DNA from: Rhipidocladum racemiflorum
Taxonomy: Eukaryota; Streptophyta; Magnoliopsida; Poales; Poaceae
DNA length: 64,000 bases
NCBI GenBank assembly: GCA_036346355.1
Contig: CM070572.1
Coordinates: 10,547,001-10,611,000 of the forward strand
Direction: 5' to 3'
The position numbers and the translations under genes are program-made. Each line of letters opens with the position of its first letter. Within the stretch, counting starts at the first letter, position 1. The notes under the pieces are model-generated. The model did no database searches, had not been told where the DNA came from, and saw nothing but the letters and a program-made list of their open reading frames with translations. Positions 33,393 through 43,586 of this stretch are shown piece by piece.

Positions 33393-34166
33393 CAGGGTTC
33401 GCAAAGCCGATCGGCTTTCGCGAATTTCGTTCGAAATTCGACATTTCGAGCCCCGGCGAAATTCAATACCGAGCGAAAAACCGAGCAAATTCAAATTTAA
33501 ATTCAAAAAATTTCAAAATTTTGAGAAAATTTAACCAAAAACTTTCTAAAATAAGTATTAATATTTTAATGACCTCTAGGGTGAATATTTTTTGAAAAAA
33601 ATTAAATTAAAGATTTTTTGAGCCATTCAAATTGTAGACAATAGAAAAGGCAAAAAAATGAAATTAGAAGTACATTTTAATATGTTAATGTTATCTAATA
33701 TTGAAATTTTTTATTGTATTGGTATGTGACAACTTTCAATTATTTAAAATATAGTAAATGTATGGTATTTTTTTAATATATCAGTGTTATCTTGATAGTG
33801 TATATTTTAATATTTTAATTACATGCATGTCTTTTTTTTGCAATTGTATTGACATGTGACAGGTTTTAATATGTGAATTGCATTTTACAAATTTTACAAC
33901 AAATTTTTTGTAATTTTTCTCATTTTTTATATTTTTCTTAATTGTTTTAAATCATTCGAAATTTCGAGCTTTTCGATCGAATTTCGGTACTTTTCGATCG
34001 AATTTCGACCTTTTCGATGGAAATTCGCTCATGTATTTGACCAGTTTTCAAATACGTTTGAATTCGGCAATCATTCGATTTTTTTTCGAATTTCGAGCGA
34101 AATTCGACGATTTTCGCTACCGAGGCCTGCTCGAAATTTGTCTCCGAAACGATATTCAGAACCCTG
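33393..34166. mobile_element. hAT-type MITE (774 bp)
   Basis: Inverted ends CAGGGTTC and GAACCCTG are flanked by the exact 8-bp duplication GTCTTGTC (33385-33392 and 34167-34174). Subterminal zones repeat TTTCGAAATTTCG-like words and the centre is AT-rich. It sits in the C-terminal coding part of the hAT transposase pseudogene, so it arrived after that gene. No transposase is encoded. Confidence 0.95.
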
Positions 34167-34439
34167 GTCTTGTCTACCCATTCGGTGATGTTTGCAGCCC
34201 CAGTGTTCTTTCGCAACATGATAGGGTCAACCGAATCTATCACAAGGTATGATGGGAGGGGGGGTGTCACTCTTAGTGTTGTTCTCATCAAGTAAGGGGT
34301 CAGCATTGGATCTCTCTTTCTCCGTCCACTGTTGGATTGAATTTTTATTGTAGCATAATGTAATCTCTATATGACGCTGGAATGGATCATCTTCATTTGT
34401 GGACTTTTGACTTTCTTCAGCTTGAAGTTTGAGTCGAGA

Positions 34440-34680
34440 TTTAGTTAACATACATCAACTTTTGGAGCTTCTTGTACGACAGACGGTTGCGAACTTTAGT
34501 AGATGGAAGCAAACATGCTCCAATTGCGCTTGAATCCGCTAGAAGAACCGTAATGTGAAAATGAGTCACTTAGCAAATTTCTGGAGCGTGGGTGTGTCCG
34601 AACTGAACAAACCCCACCAATGTGTTGCAAGTTAACAAAGAGAACAATAAATATGAGGTGAAAATACGAGAGTGGCATTA
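34440..34680 (-). pseudogene. hAT C-terminal dimerisation segment
   Basis: One frame reads THWWGLFSSDTPTLQKFAK and the neighbouring frame SSGFKRNWSMFASIY. Together these match the conserved hAT dimerisation signature of a WW...P.L...A block followed by S..CERNWS. A frameshift separates them. Confidence 0.75.
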
Positions 34681-34922
34681 CATTTAAGACAACATAAGAA
34701 AAATACCAGGAGTTATTTTGGGATCATGTACCATCACTCAACTAGAATAGTTGCGAACGGTCCAGCCTTCCTTTTGTACATATCGGCCTCGAGAAGAGCG
34801 CCCGCGTCGCTATCATTACTATCACCAAACACTTGAAAAGCATCTCGGAGATCTAGCAAAAAGGCGGCAGCTGCATGAAATCAAGGAAATATGTCAGTAC
34901 AAGTATGTGTAAGAATTAGATA

Positions 34923-36343
34923 TTATGTGCAAGAGAAGTATGTATTACCAGCATTCATGTAAGTATCTCGTGTTAGATCGTCCATTCTTGGGCTCATGAC
35001 GTTCATGTATAAGGTGAATGTAGCTAGAAAGTCATGGAACAAGCTATCATATTCCTGTTGCATTATGTTGTACCGTAATAGCACCTCGCTTAATGTAGGA
35101 TTCCTATCTTCATTGGCAAAACACAAGAAGACGTACAACGGTTCCACGGATTTTACAACCGATTGAAGGTTGTCCCATCAGTCCAAGCTTGAGTGGCAGG
35201 AGTACACGAACCTCTCCTCCATAGTATCAACAAAGCGTGATGATAGAAATTCCTCCGAGGCCATCCATTGCAAGAACTTGTCCTTACGACGAAGGAAACT
35301 GTTGAAAAACATGGAGTTTGTACCGAAACGAGTAGCATTCCACTTGACCAATTCGCCCATAATATGCTTCTTTATCATATTATGAAGCTTTGAATGGTCA
35401 TACATCTATCGAGAGATTTCCTTGCACTCTCAATGACAGAGGCATGGTCAGGGAACTCCCCAATCTACTCCAGCACCAAGTTAATTGTGTGAGCCACACA
35501 AGGCTGCCACACGATGTTGCAGTGCTCTTGTGCAATGAGCCTATATGCCTTCTTGTAGTTCGCACCATTGTCTGTGATCATCTACACAACATTCGCCGCA
35601 CCTACCTCGTTGACCATTGAGGCAATTTCCTGCGTTAACAAACAAAATGAATGCTGGTATAAATAAAATGAAAACCCCTACATCAAATAGCTTTCATAAA
35701 AGGATGAATGAAAGCAAGTACCTTACGCAAGTAAGGCATCCTGAGTTAGGCCCGTCGCGTCCAAAGCCTTGTGGAAGAACATGGTGCCATTGTAGTATAG
35801 CATAAAGTAGATGATGCTCATGCATGTCGGCCCAGTCCGAGAATCGCACATGATTGTAGCTAGCTACGCTGGCTAAAGAATAAAAGTATGAACAAAGTGA
35901 AAACTTCCTTATTGGTATTGGGACCTGGCGAAGAGCGAAGAGCGACCCGACGCTGCGAGAGCAAGGAAAGGTTGTGTGCGCAATAGCAATAGCTATAGCA
36001 CCATACGTAGGCCATTCCAGTTTGAACCTTGCCATCTTTTCCCATATGTCCGCTTCGTTGGCATCTAAATATTTACCATCTATGTCTCTCTCAGTCGGAG
36101 ATGAGACACCCTCGCCTGCAAATAAAATGTAGGATGAACAATGTGAGCTATTAATCGGTGTACAACTGGATAAAAATTTGAAAGCTCACTTACCCCATTT
36201 TTGAGTTTCCGTGACAGCGCTAACGAAGTAAGCATTGTTTGACTTTCTCCCCGTGATACCAACCGTATGAAAAAATTTGGCCGAGGCCAAGCCAATCGCC
36301 TATTTTGCGTTTCTCCCCTTCTATGTCCAGCTCCTAGTGTCAA
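34923..36343 (-). pseudogene. DUF659/catalytic core segment of the hAT transposase
   Basis: Around 35625-35500 the minus strand reads VNEVGAANVV, a stop, then MITDNGANYKKAYRLIAQEH and NIVWQPCVAHTINLVLE. These are the hallmarks of plant hAT enzymes. Continuation frames are 35405-35178 (KWNATRFGTNSMFF, FLQWMASEEFL) and 35147-34923 (VEPLYVFLCFANEDRNPTLS). Stops interrupt at about 35585, 35475, 35405 and 35177. The upstream part (36343-35694) keeps IDTRSW-like and FHKALDATG-like text in shifting frames. Confidence 0.85.
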
Positions 36344-36421
36344 TCCTTATTTGCATAGGGCCATGGGCCATACCAAAGTTGTAATTAGGGGTGTAAACGG
36401 GTCGAGCTAGAGCGGGCTTGG

Positions 36422-39195
36422 TGTCAAGTCTCCAAGTTCGAAAAGTGCTGGGACATCCGGAGTATCCGGATCTACATCCGGAGTGTCTGGATCCAACCCG
36501 GAATGTCCGGACAAAATGTCCGGAGTATCCGGATTGGGCTGACCGAGCGCCCCAACCCGGAGTGTCCGGACTGAATGTCCGGAGTGTCCGGGTTGATCAG
36601 ATCAAGACCCCAACCCGGAGTCTCCGGGTTGAGCGTCCGGAGAGTCCGGATGGTGCGGGATTTTGTATAAAAGTCCCGTTTCTTGATTTCCCCACCTCAT
36701 TTCTTCTCCCCACTTGGTTCCCCACCCGTGTGAGCTCGTTCCTCCACCCTAGCTCCTCTCCGGCGAGCTTCCACTGGCCGGTGACCCTCCCGTGGCTCCT
36801 CCCCGGCGGCTCCTCCATCCCCGGGAACTCCTCCTCAAGCCGGCATCCTCCATCCTCCACCCGGCATTGCTTCTCCTCCATCTTCCTTGGAGGTAGGTCT
36901 CTCTCTTGGGAGTAGATTCGTGGGATTCTTGGGTTCTAGGGTCATCAATGGTGGGAGTTAGAGCTTAGGTTTAGATTTGAAGTTTCGGAGTTGAATCTTG
37001 AGCTCTAGGGTTTTGGGTGTAGTGATCCTAGGGTTAGTGTGGGGCTTGGATTAAATGAATGCGGGTACTAGAGAGGTAGATCGGGTAGTGGTAATGCCGA
37101 TCCAAGGGTCGTTTGGAGTTGGCTAGTGGTTTCATGGGCTAGTGTCGTTCCTCGTGGAGTTGGGTTAGCTATAAGCTTCTTCGGCCTTGCCACGTGTAGG
37201 AAAGTCATAGATCGGGTCCCCGTGATGCCGTTGGACTTGGCGGCACCTCGATCCGTCGAGTTATTGGGTAAAACTCGCCAGTCCGAGTGTCCGGACACCC
37301 GTCCGAGTGTTCGCTCTGCCGGAGTATCCGGACGAATGGGCCGGAGAGTCCGATTGTCCGGAGAGTCCGGATCAAATACCCTGATCGTCCGGTTAGGCCG
37401 GGTCTGTCCAGTTGAGTTGAGTTGTCCGGTTGCGTTATTTCTTCGGGGTTTTCAGTTGTACTTCATTCATATGCATTGCATGCATTTTAATTATGCATTG
37501 TACTCGTGTAGAGAACGATCCCGCGGCGACTGACGTGGCCGTGGTTGAGGGAGTTGCCGAGGGGCAAATCGCTGTCGATCCACCAGCAGAAGAACAAGGC
37601 AAGCACCTATGCATCTTGAACCTGTATTAATTGTATTTTTGTGAATAAACTGCTTAATTGGTGAAATAAGTCTGCATTAGGAATTGAATTGGGTTAGGGT
37701 TAGATCCTATTTTCTGCACATTCGTCCTTTGGATTTGTGAACACTTCCGTTGGAACCAGTAATGTTATTAAATGAGTCACTGCTTAGAATTGCTTAGAGG
37801 TCGGGGTTGGGCCAAGTGGTGGTTGGTCCACCGCTTGAGATCAATTACATTACTTATGGTGAAATGAAATGGGTACGGTTATGTAAGGAAAGGTTAAATT
37901 GGAGACCGGGCGGGAAGGTTGGGACATTGGGTAAGGAGACCCGATGTGGTAGTTCCCGTCTGAGTCGATTAAGGACCGATTCGATGGTTGCCCTTTGATT
38001 GAGCACACCCCGGTTGGTCGCATGCCCGATTATGGTACGGTAAGCCACTCTTTCTCTCATACGGAATCGATGGACCGTAACTTCCTGTGGTTGGACGTGG
38101 TTGAGGGTGAGGCTTAGGCCGACTCTCGAGCGCCAAGCCGGGCTTGGGGCAGCTCGAGGGGGTGCTAGGTTTTCGGACCGCAGGAGGACGCTTCAGCGAT
38201 TGGGTATGATTGGGAGGGGGTTGACACTAGGCCCTTGTGGTAAGTGTCGTGCGATCAATGCTTCCCTGCAGGGTTAAATAAGCGATTCGAATTGCCGCGC
38301 TCTCGGATATGAGCAAGCTCTTTCATCGCACAGTCACGTAGTAAGAACTTGAACCGAGGTTCGCCGTCGAGCTTGAGCCCACATAAATTGGTGTTGAGAT
38401 TAATTGTTGTGAATTAATGATTGCAACTTCATGTTCAGAAGTAGGCGCCGTTACAACTGCTTAATTGTGAATTGAGTAGTTAGGTAATTAATATAACAAA
38501 TGTTAAGCCTTCTGCACTTTTACCTTCAGCCTGGTTTTTGCTACATCCAAATGCATGTCCTTTGGAGTCGGTCATATATGGACCACGGGTAAGACTTGCG
38601 AGTACCTTCCGTACTCAGGCTTCTGCTTTGTGGTTTTGCAGGTGAGGATCCAGAGGGGTGTGAGTTCTGCCCCTACTGCCTATCGGTGACCGGGCGGGGC
38701 ACCGAGTAGAGGCCGTTGCGTGTGTGCGCCCGGAGGTGTTCAGGGCATGACACTTCCGGGGTGTTTTACTTTTGTTGTATAGGATAGTCGGCTTTACTTT
38801 TGTAAACTGTTGCACTTTTATTTCTGTTTTGGAACCTGTCGACTCTTCACTTCCTGTTTGTTTGGTCGTCCTTTGGGCTTCCGTGTGCCGTGTGTGTTTT
38901 GTTGCTTCCGCGTTTCGTGCGTCTCTGGTAGTGAGTTTGGGCCCGATGCCCTTTGTGGGAACTGTTGTGATATAACTTGGGAACCGGTATGTGGGGATCC
39001 TGGGCGAGTTTCGGATCGCATACCGGGGGAATACCGGGGTTGTTGTCGAGTCGTTGGACGTTCGTAGGGTGGTCTCCATTGGGCTTGGGTAATAGCATCA
39101 GGATCACCTCCGGTGATTTGTTGCTAGGACCCAAATCCGACGGGAGCAACCGTGCATCCAACAACTCGAGGACGATCTGGGCGGCTCCTCTCACA
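36422..39195 (+). mobile_element. Solo LTR of a gypsy element (2.8 kb)
   Basis: It runs from TGTCAAGTCTCC to CCTCTCACA between exact copies of CTTGG (36417-36421 and 39196-39200). A TATA-like GTATAAAAG at about 36664 followed by C-rich text suggests plus-strand reading. CTTGCGAGTACCTTCCGTACTCAGG near 38598 mirrors the other two solo LTRs. No coding or second LTR is present. It is nested in the hAT MITE, giving a three-level insertion order. Confidence 0.93.
36452..37395. repeat. TCCGGAGTNTCCGG motif clusters in the solo LTR
   Basis: Two clusters (36452-36652 and 37280-37395) are built from CCGGAGTGTCCGG, CCGGAGTATCCGG and TCCGGAGAGTCCGG variants, about twenty TCCGG/CCGGA words in all. They flank the TATA-like site, one upstream and one downstream. 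Confidence 0.75.
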
Positions 39196-39773
39196 CTTGG
39201 GACTCCCAGGCTCGAGCTCCGAAATGCTCGAGCCGAGCTCGAGTTGGGATCCGAGCCTTGATCCAGGCTCAAGCTCGGCTCGGTCCAAGCTCGAGTAGGC
39301 TCGAGTAAGCTCGTTAAGCATGATAAGCTCGAATAAGCTCAGTAGGCTAGCATAAGCTCGGTAAACCTGGTAAGCTCGGTAACAAGTTCGAGTAAGCTCG
39401 GTAAAAAGTTCGAGTAAGCTTGGTTCACGGAGGCTCGATCCAAGCTTGAGTAGGCTCACGAGCTATTCGAGCTCAGCTCGGTAAAGCTCGCGAGCTTGAG
39501 ATTGAGCTCGAGTTTGGCTCATTTGGATCTCGAACCGAGACTGGACCGAGCCGAGCTCGAGTAGCTCGCGAGCTCGAGCTTTATTTTACAACCCTAGTTG
39601 CAATCCCTCATGGCTGGTCATTCGCGTTGCGTGGAACTTCGAAACATCCACGGCAATCCACCTTCACCCTCTCACCTAGCCCCCCTAGAGGTGCCACTAC
39701 CACCACCATGCTCATACCTGCCACCTGACTGATTGATAAATTCTACCTCTGCCCTATAGGTAGCCATAGTGTA

Positions 39774-40103
39774 CTATAGTTGTTCCTCCTCATCAGCATC
39801 ACCCGTGTACTGTTCATATGCAATTCTTCTCGGCGGGGAATATGCAACCGCTTCTTCCTTTTTGAACCTCTCCTCCATCTGTCCTTTCCTCTTGCCCTTC
39901 GTTATGTTTAGGTCATGCTGAAAGTACTCATGAACCTCTTTAGGAACTTGATTGCAATGTACTACATTCGTACCGCGCCCTACCAAGTGGTGTTTAAGTC
40001 GGGTTGCACCGCCTACTTTCTTGTCTTGGTGACAATGGTTGCATCGAAATACAACCCCCATCTTGTCACCGTGCTCCCACACAACATCGCCCTGGTGTGC
40101 CAT
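39774..40103 (-). pseudogene. BED zinc-finger segment of the hAT transposase
   Basis: The open 109-residue start of the transposase reads VVWEHGDKMGVVFRCNHCHQ, then GGATRLKHHLVGRG. It has the CxxC and later His residues of a BED finger, which binds the transposon ends. An acidic tail (GDADEEEQL) ends at a stop at 39774. ATG at 40101-40103 is the likely start of the protein. Confidence 0.85.
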
Positions 40104-41395
40104 TTGCTAATAACAGAACAACAAGTAGTTGCTAACAACTTATAAAAGGCATTACATCAGTGAATACTATAAAACATTAAGTTAATGTGGCATAGTGTGA
40201 ATTAATACCACTATGAAGTTCCTTACAAACATGAAAGAAAATCGTGCCAAAATTTGAAGACCCTTATAGGAGCATTGCAGGATATAATTCCAAAGTATAA
40301 ACTGTTGTCTTAATATGGAAGGTTTTAGTTGGGACCAAACGGAAAATGATAGTCAAGTAGTACAAAATTAGAAACTATGTCGACAAATAAGTACCTAGTA
40401 GGTTCTGAATTGTTTTTCCATATAAACAATCACTAGGTTTGCATGCATGCACAATAGTTGCTCCAATATATATCTAAGATAACTCATACTAGCAACTTTA
40501 ATAACCGACCAAATATAACAATAACTACAGTCAGTCAATAATATTCTTTGTGAGTATTATTATATCACCTTGGTCACTTGGAAAATGAGGCCCTACAAAA
40601 TTTCCTAATGTAACATGATAACTCATGCCTTATGAGAAAGCACCATTGCACAAGATGATGAAAGAGAAAATTGCGCGTGTAGTCATCACGTACGAAAAAG
40701 CTGCCTACTGAAATTTCATGACATAGTTAAAATTGCTCCTATAAAATTGTCGAGATGAAGGAAACTATCGTGCTGTCAATGGAGTATAAATTGCAGTAGA
40801 CCCCTCATATTGATATAAGGTAACAATATAATGTTGTAGTATCCACTCAGAATCAAAATTCCTTCTTGCACTTCAATCTTTCAACTCAGACTGAAACTAG
40901 AGCAAAACGTTCACCAGTAAAACTCCGAAGAGTATAATGCTACCATCAGGGTCTTATCAAATTATAAATTAATGTTGCCAAAACCTCTATAATGGTCAAC
41001 ATATCCAAACGATGAATAAAGACCAAAATAATGGTGATGAAACACCAAATTCAGTTGTCTCCTTAATTAACAGTTTTTTTTCCTTCAAAATAGACGATGA
41101 AACATCGAAGAAACCAAAGAGAAAATGCCGAATAAATCTCCAATGATAAATCCCGTATGAATGTCACCAATAATAGGCACAACATCCTGAATTGCGATGA
41201 AACCCACCTCCAACAGAAGCAATATGACAATTGACTGTGGTAAAAGATTGTCGACAGAGAATGACATCTAGACATGGCATCAGACGGTGCGAGCGATGAT
41301 ATTAGCCGAACTTGATGCGGCAACGTGCACTCATATTAAGACTCACAACTCAAGGTCATGAGTTCAAATCCCACAAAAGTGGCACAGTGGCAATC
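40104..41395. other. Upstream of the hAT transposase, no gene seen
   Basis: AT-rich DNA with no recognisable domain. The 5' terminus of the hAT element should lie here but I could not identify it. A frame at 41085-41267 (minus) is hydrophobic but unrecognised. Confidence 0.4.
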
Positions 41396-41399
41396 ATCA

Positions 41400-41590
41400 T
41401 GTGGATGAGAACTTTCCTTGCAATGCAGTAATCCCATCCAAGTGCATGTAGTGCCAATGAGGAAGATGAGCAGCATGTTGATGCACACGGTGGCGCTTTG
41501 GCCGGCGGATCGGATCTCCAGCGAGAACACCTCGCTGGGGATGAGCCACCCGAACGCACTCCAAGACCAGGCTACGAATAGGAATTTTCT
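41400..41590 (-). pseudogene. Monosaccharide transporter gene fragment
   Basis: On the minus strand the text FVAWSWSAFGWLIPSEVF, then [19 protein letters not shown], matches the highly conserved segment late in plant STP/hexose transporters of the major facilitator superfamily (consensus [26 protein letters not shown]). These proteins import hexose with protons at the plasma membrane. Only about 60 residues are recognisable, across two frames. The expected upstream helices and C-terminal tail are not found. It is a gene relic or a captured fragment, lying between the hAT pseudogene and the young copia element. Confidence 0.8.
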
Positions 41591-42881
41591 TGTGTACGTC
41601 TGGGAACAATGTTACAGACACGGTATTCTCACAAGGAATTTTATGGCCATGCTCCCGCTGTCGCAGGCAATGAGGTGGCCCTGTGACATCAGTCATCACT
41701 CTGAAGTCTGAAGCAGCAGCACTGCGGTATATGCAGGTGCTCCCGTTCATGCAACTACTGCAGTTCAAGCTGATGGCAGAAGAGCGGGACAGTACTACTG
41801 GTAGTAGGCTAGTGGCTGACATTGCTCAGAAGTTACTATGATCCCTGGAAGACATTTTCTCAGGATCTCACCGGGTCACTTAATTGTAGGCAGTAACAGT
41901 TTGTAACTGTGAATCCACCAGATGGGTCCAATAATTTACCTGCCTATGCATCTATGCGAGTCTTTGATAAGGCAATATTGGCTTGTATTTGTATCTAAAT
42001 ACAAAAGAATGGATGGAAATTACAAAAACCAATTCTCCGAGGCTTGTTGTGTGCCGTCGAGTAGCGTAACATGGATAGTAGAAAAATGCAGCGAAACCAG
42101 GCGAACTGATAGTAAAATTTTCAGAATTGAGCGCACAACTCCGACGGTGATTGCTTTCTGAAAAACATTTGAGTTCCCAATTCCCCCCTTTTCTCTGTAG
42201 CCTAACAGCAACGTGGAAAACGAAGTGCAAAAGTTTGTGGTTTCAGGAGCAGAATACAGATGCAAAAGTGCAGCTGAATATCGAATTGTTTCTACCAGGG
42301 TTCCTCATCAATTGTTTCTCTTTCTCCACTGACAAGCAGCTCATGTGTTCATTATATAGATTAATTTTCGGTGCTTTTATCAACAACTCGTGGGCCGGGG
42401 CAGCAGTTGTTCTCTGCGCCGTCTTACGAAGCTGTCCCGAAGATGGATGCTCGCCTCGTTAATGTCAGGAGCACGGTGAGTTGGTGTCACCGGTGCCAAA
42501 CCGACGTCGGGCTGACATGACATGGGCTTCTTTATCTAGTGTCTACAAATCTACAATGACAAAATCTTTTTTTTGGAGAGGACAATGACAAAATCATATT
42601 TTTTTTGGAGAGGACAATGACAAAATCTTTTGTGGCGGTCCATTGGCAGCTGACTGCTGATATTTATGGGCCAATACAAACTTTGTGATCTCACCAGTGG
42701 CTTTCCATTACTACTGCCTACTGGGCTGGCCTGCAATCTGAAGAAGAGAAGAATTAATCATGCTGGTTCAAAAGCACCCCATAAGTCAGTAAAAAATGTA
42801 GCAAAAAAAAAAAAAAAATCCACGTATGCCTGACTCTTCAGTTACATTTTGAACTACTGTTATTATTTTTCCTATCTTTCT
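41591..42881. other. Intergenic DNA with a short tandem duplication
   Basis: No supported gene. GGAGAGGACAATGACAAAATC occurs at about 42576 and 42610, with a related ACAATGACAAAATC at 42553. This gives a 34-bp tandem repeat that includes variable T-runs. The last five bases (42877-42881, TTTCT) are the target copy for the young copia element. Confidence 0.55.
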
Positions 42882-43101
42882 TGTTAGGAAACCGATTGGC
42901 GTATCCTATATGGACTCTTCCTTATCTCTAAGCAGAACCGCTATATATAGGAGGCAGGGGGTCACCCCATTGTACACAAGCATACAGAATAATAAAGCAG
43001 ACCCGTTCCTCCTCATATTGTGTCTCTCGCCCTCTCTCTCTGTTCTCCACTTTAGATCTATTATGCAACCCCGGATTATTCGATAGCGAGGTTGTCTAAC
43101 A
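42882..43101 (+). repeat. 5' LTR of the young copia element
   Basis: 220 bp, TGTTAG...CTAACA. The TATA-like CTATATATAGG at about 42941-42951 and AATAAAG at about 42990 are plausible promoter and polyadenylation signals. Confidence 0.96.
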
Positions 43102-43124
43102 CGTTATCAGCACGAAGCTCTACC
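43102..43124 (+). other. Primer-site-like sequence of the young copia element
   Basis: CGTTATCAGCACGAAGCTC directly follows the LTR. The old copia element has CGTTATTAGCACGAAGCTC in the same place. This is not the TGGTATCAGAGC pattern of initiator-Met tRNA priming common in plant copia elements. The primer is unknown to me. Confidence 0.7.
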
Positions 43125-43586
43125 GGCGAACAGATTGAAAGGTAAGAAGAGGTAGGAAACAGTATTGATCTGTGATCTTTGAAGTTCCTATATGATCATG
43201 CCCACGGCGCGGCACGAAGTCGCAATCGTCCGGTGCGGCACGAAACCATCGCCGGCACGTACGTCTGTCGGCCACTTCCTGCAACTAGCTAGTTTGTATG
43301 GGCTTTGCATGTGGCTTTGCCCCTTGCGGATTAGCCGTGCATACTAGCCTTGCATGTGGCTTTGCCCCTTGCCAATCCGACGTGCGTGCTAGCATGTGGC
43401 TTTGCATGCTCCCATGCAGATTTGCATGTTTGCTAGCCTTGCACTCACATGCATACATGGAAAAGCATCTTGGCCGACGGCACGAAGTTGCCATACGCAC
43501 GCAGCGGTGAAGCTGTGCCCAAGCTCGCAGCACTCCGCCTCGACATCCGGCAGTCGCCACCAGACTCGGCGTCGTCCGGCCCGCGT

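Larger units (their letters stand above)
36386..39596. mobile_element. hAT-type element carrying a nested solo LTR
   Basis: Ends TAGGGGTGTAAAC and TTTTACAACCCTA are inverted. They are flanked by 8-bp repeats GTTGTAAT (36378-36385) and GTTGCAAT (39597-39604), identical but for one transition. The native part, 39201-39596 plus 36386-36421, is rich in AAGCTCG/CGAGCTT words, a hAT subterminal habit. Without the LTR it is only about 430 bp, so it is a MITE. It interrupts the hAT transposase gene. Confidence 0.9.
29293..40103 (-). pseudogene. hAT transposase gene, stop-ridden and split by three insertions
   Basis: Minus-strand segments in collinear order make up one hAT transposase: an N-terminal BED finger (40103-39774), a middle part with the DUF659/RNase H-like block (about 36340-34920), a C-terminal dimerisation block (about 34680-34450), and a Gly/Ser/Tyr-rich tail (YGSYGQYDYV, about 29430). 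The gene is cut at 39597/36385, at 34167/33392 and at 33098/29587 by the insertions listed separately. At least four in-frame stops lie within the DUF659 stretch, and the C-terminal block needs a frameshift. The enzyme family cuts and pastes elements with 8-bp target duplications. This copy is dead. The element's own ends were not identified. Confidence 0.88.

Noticed and set aside
41345..41395. tRNA or SINE-like box B (GGTCATGAGTTCAAATCCCAC)
   Set aside because: No matching A box, acceptor stem or cloverleaf could be built around it.
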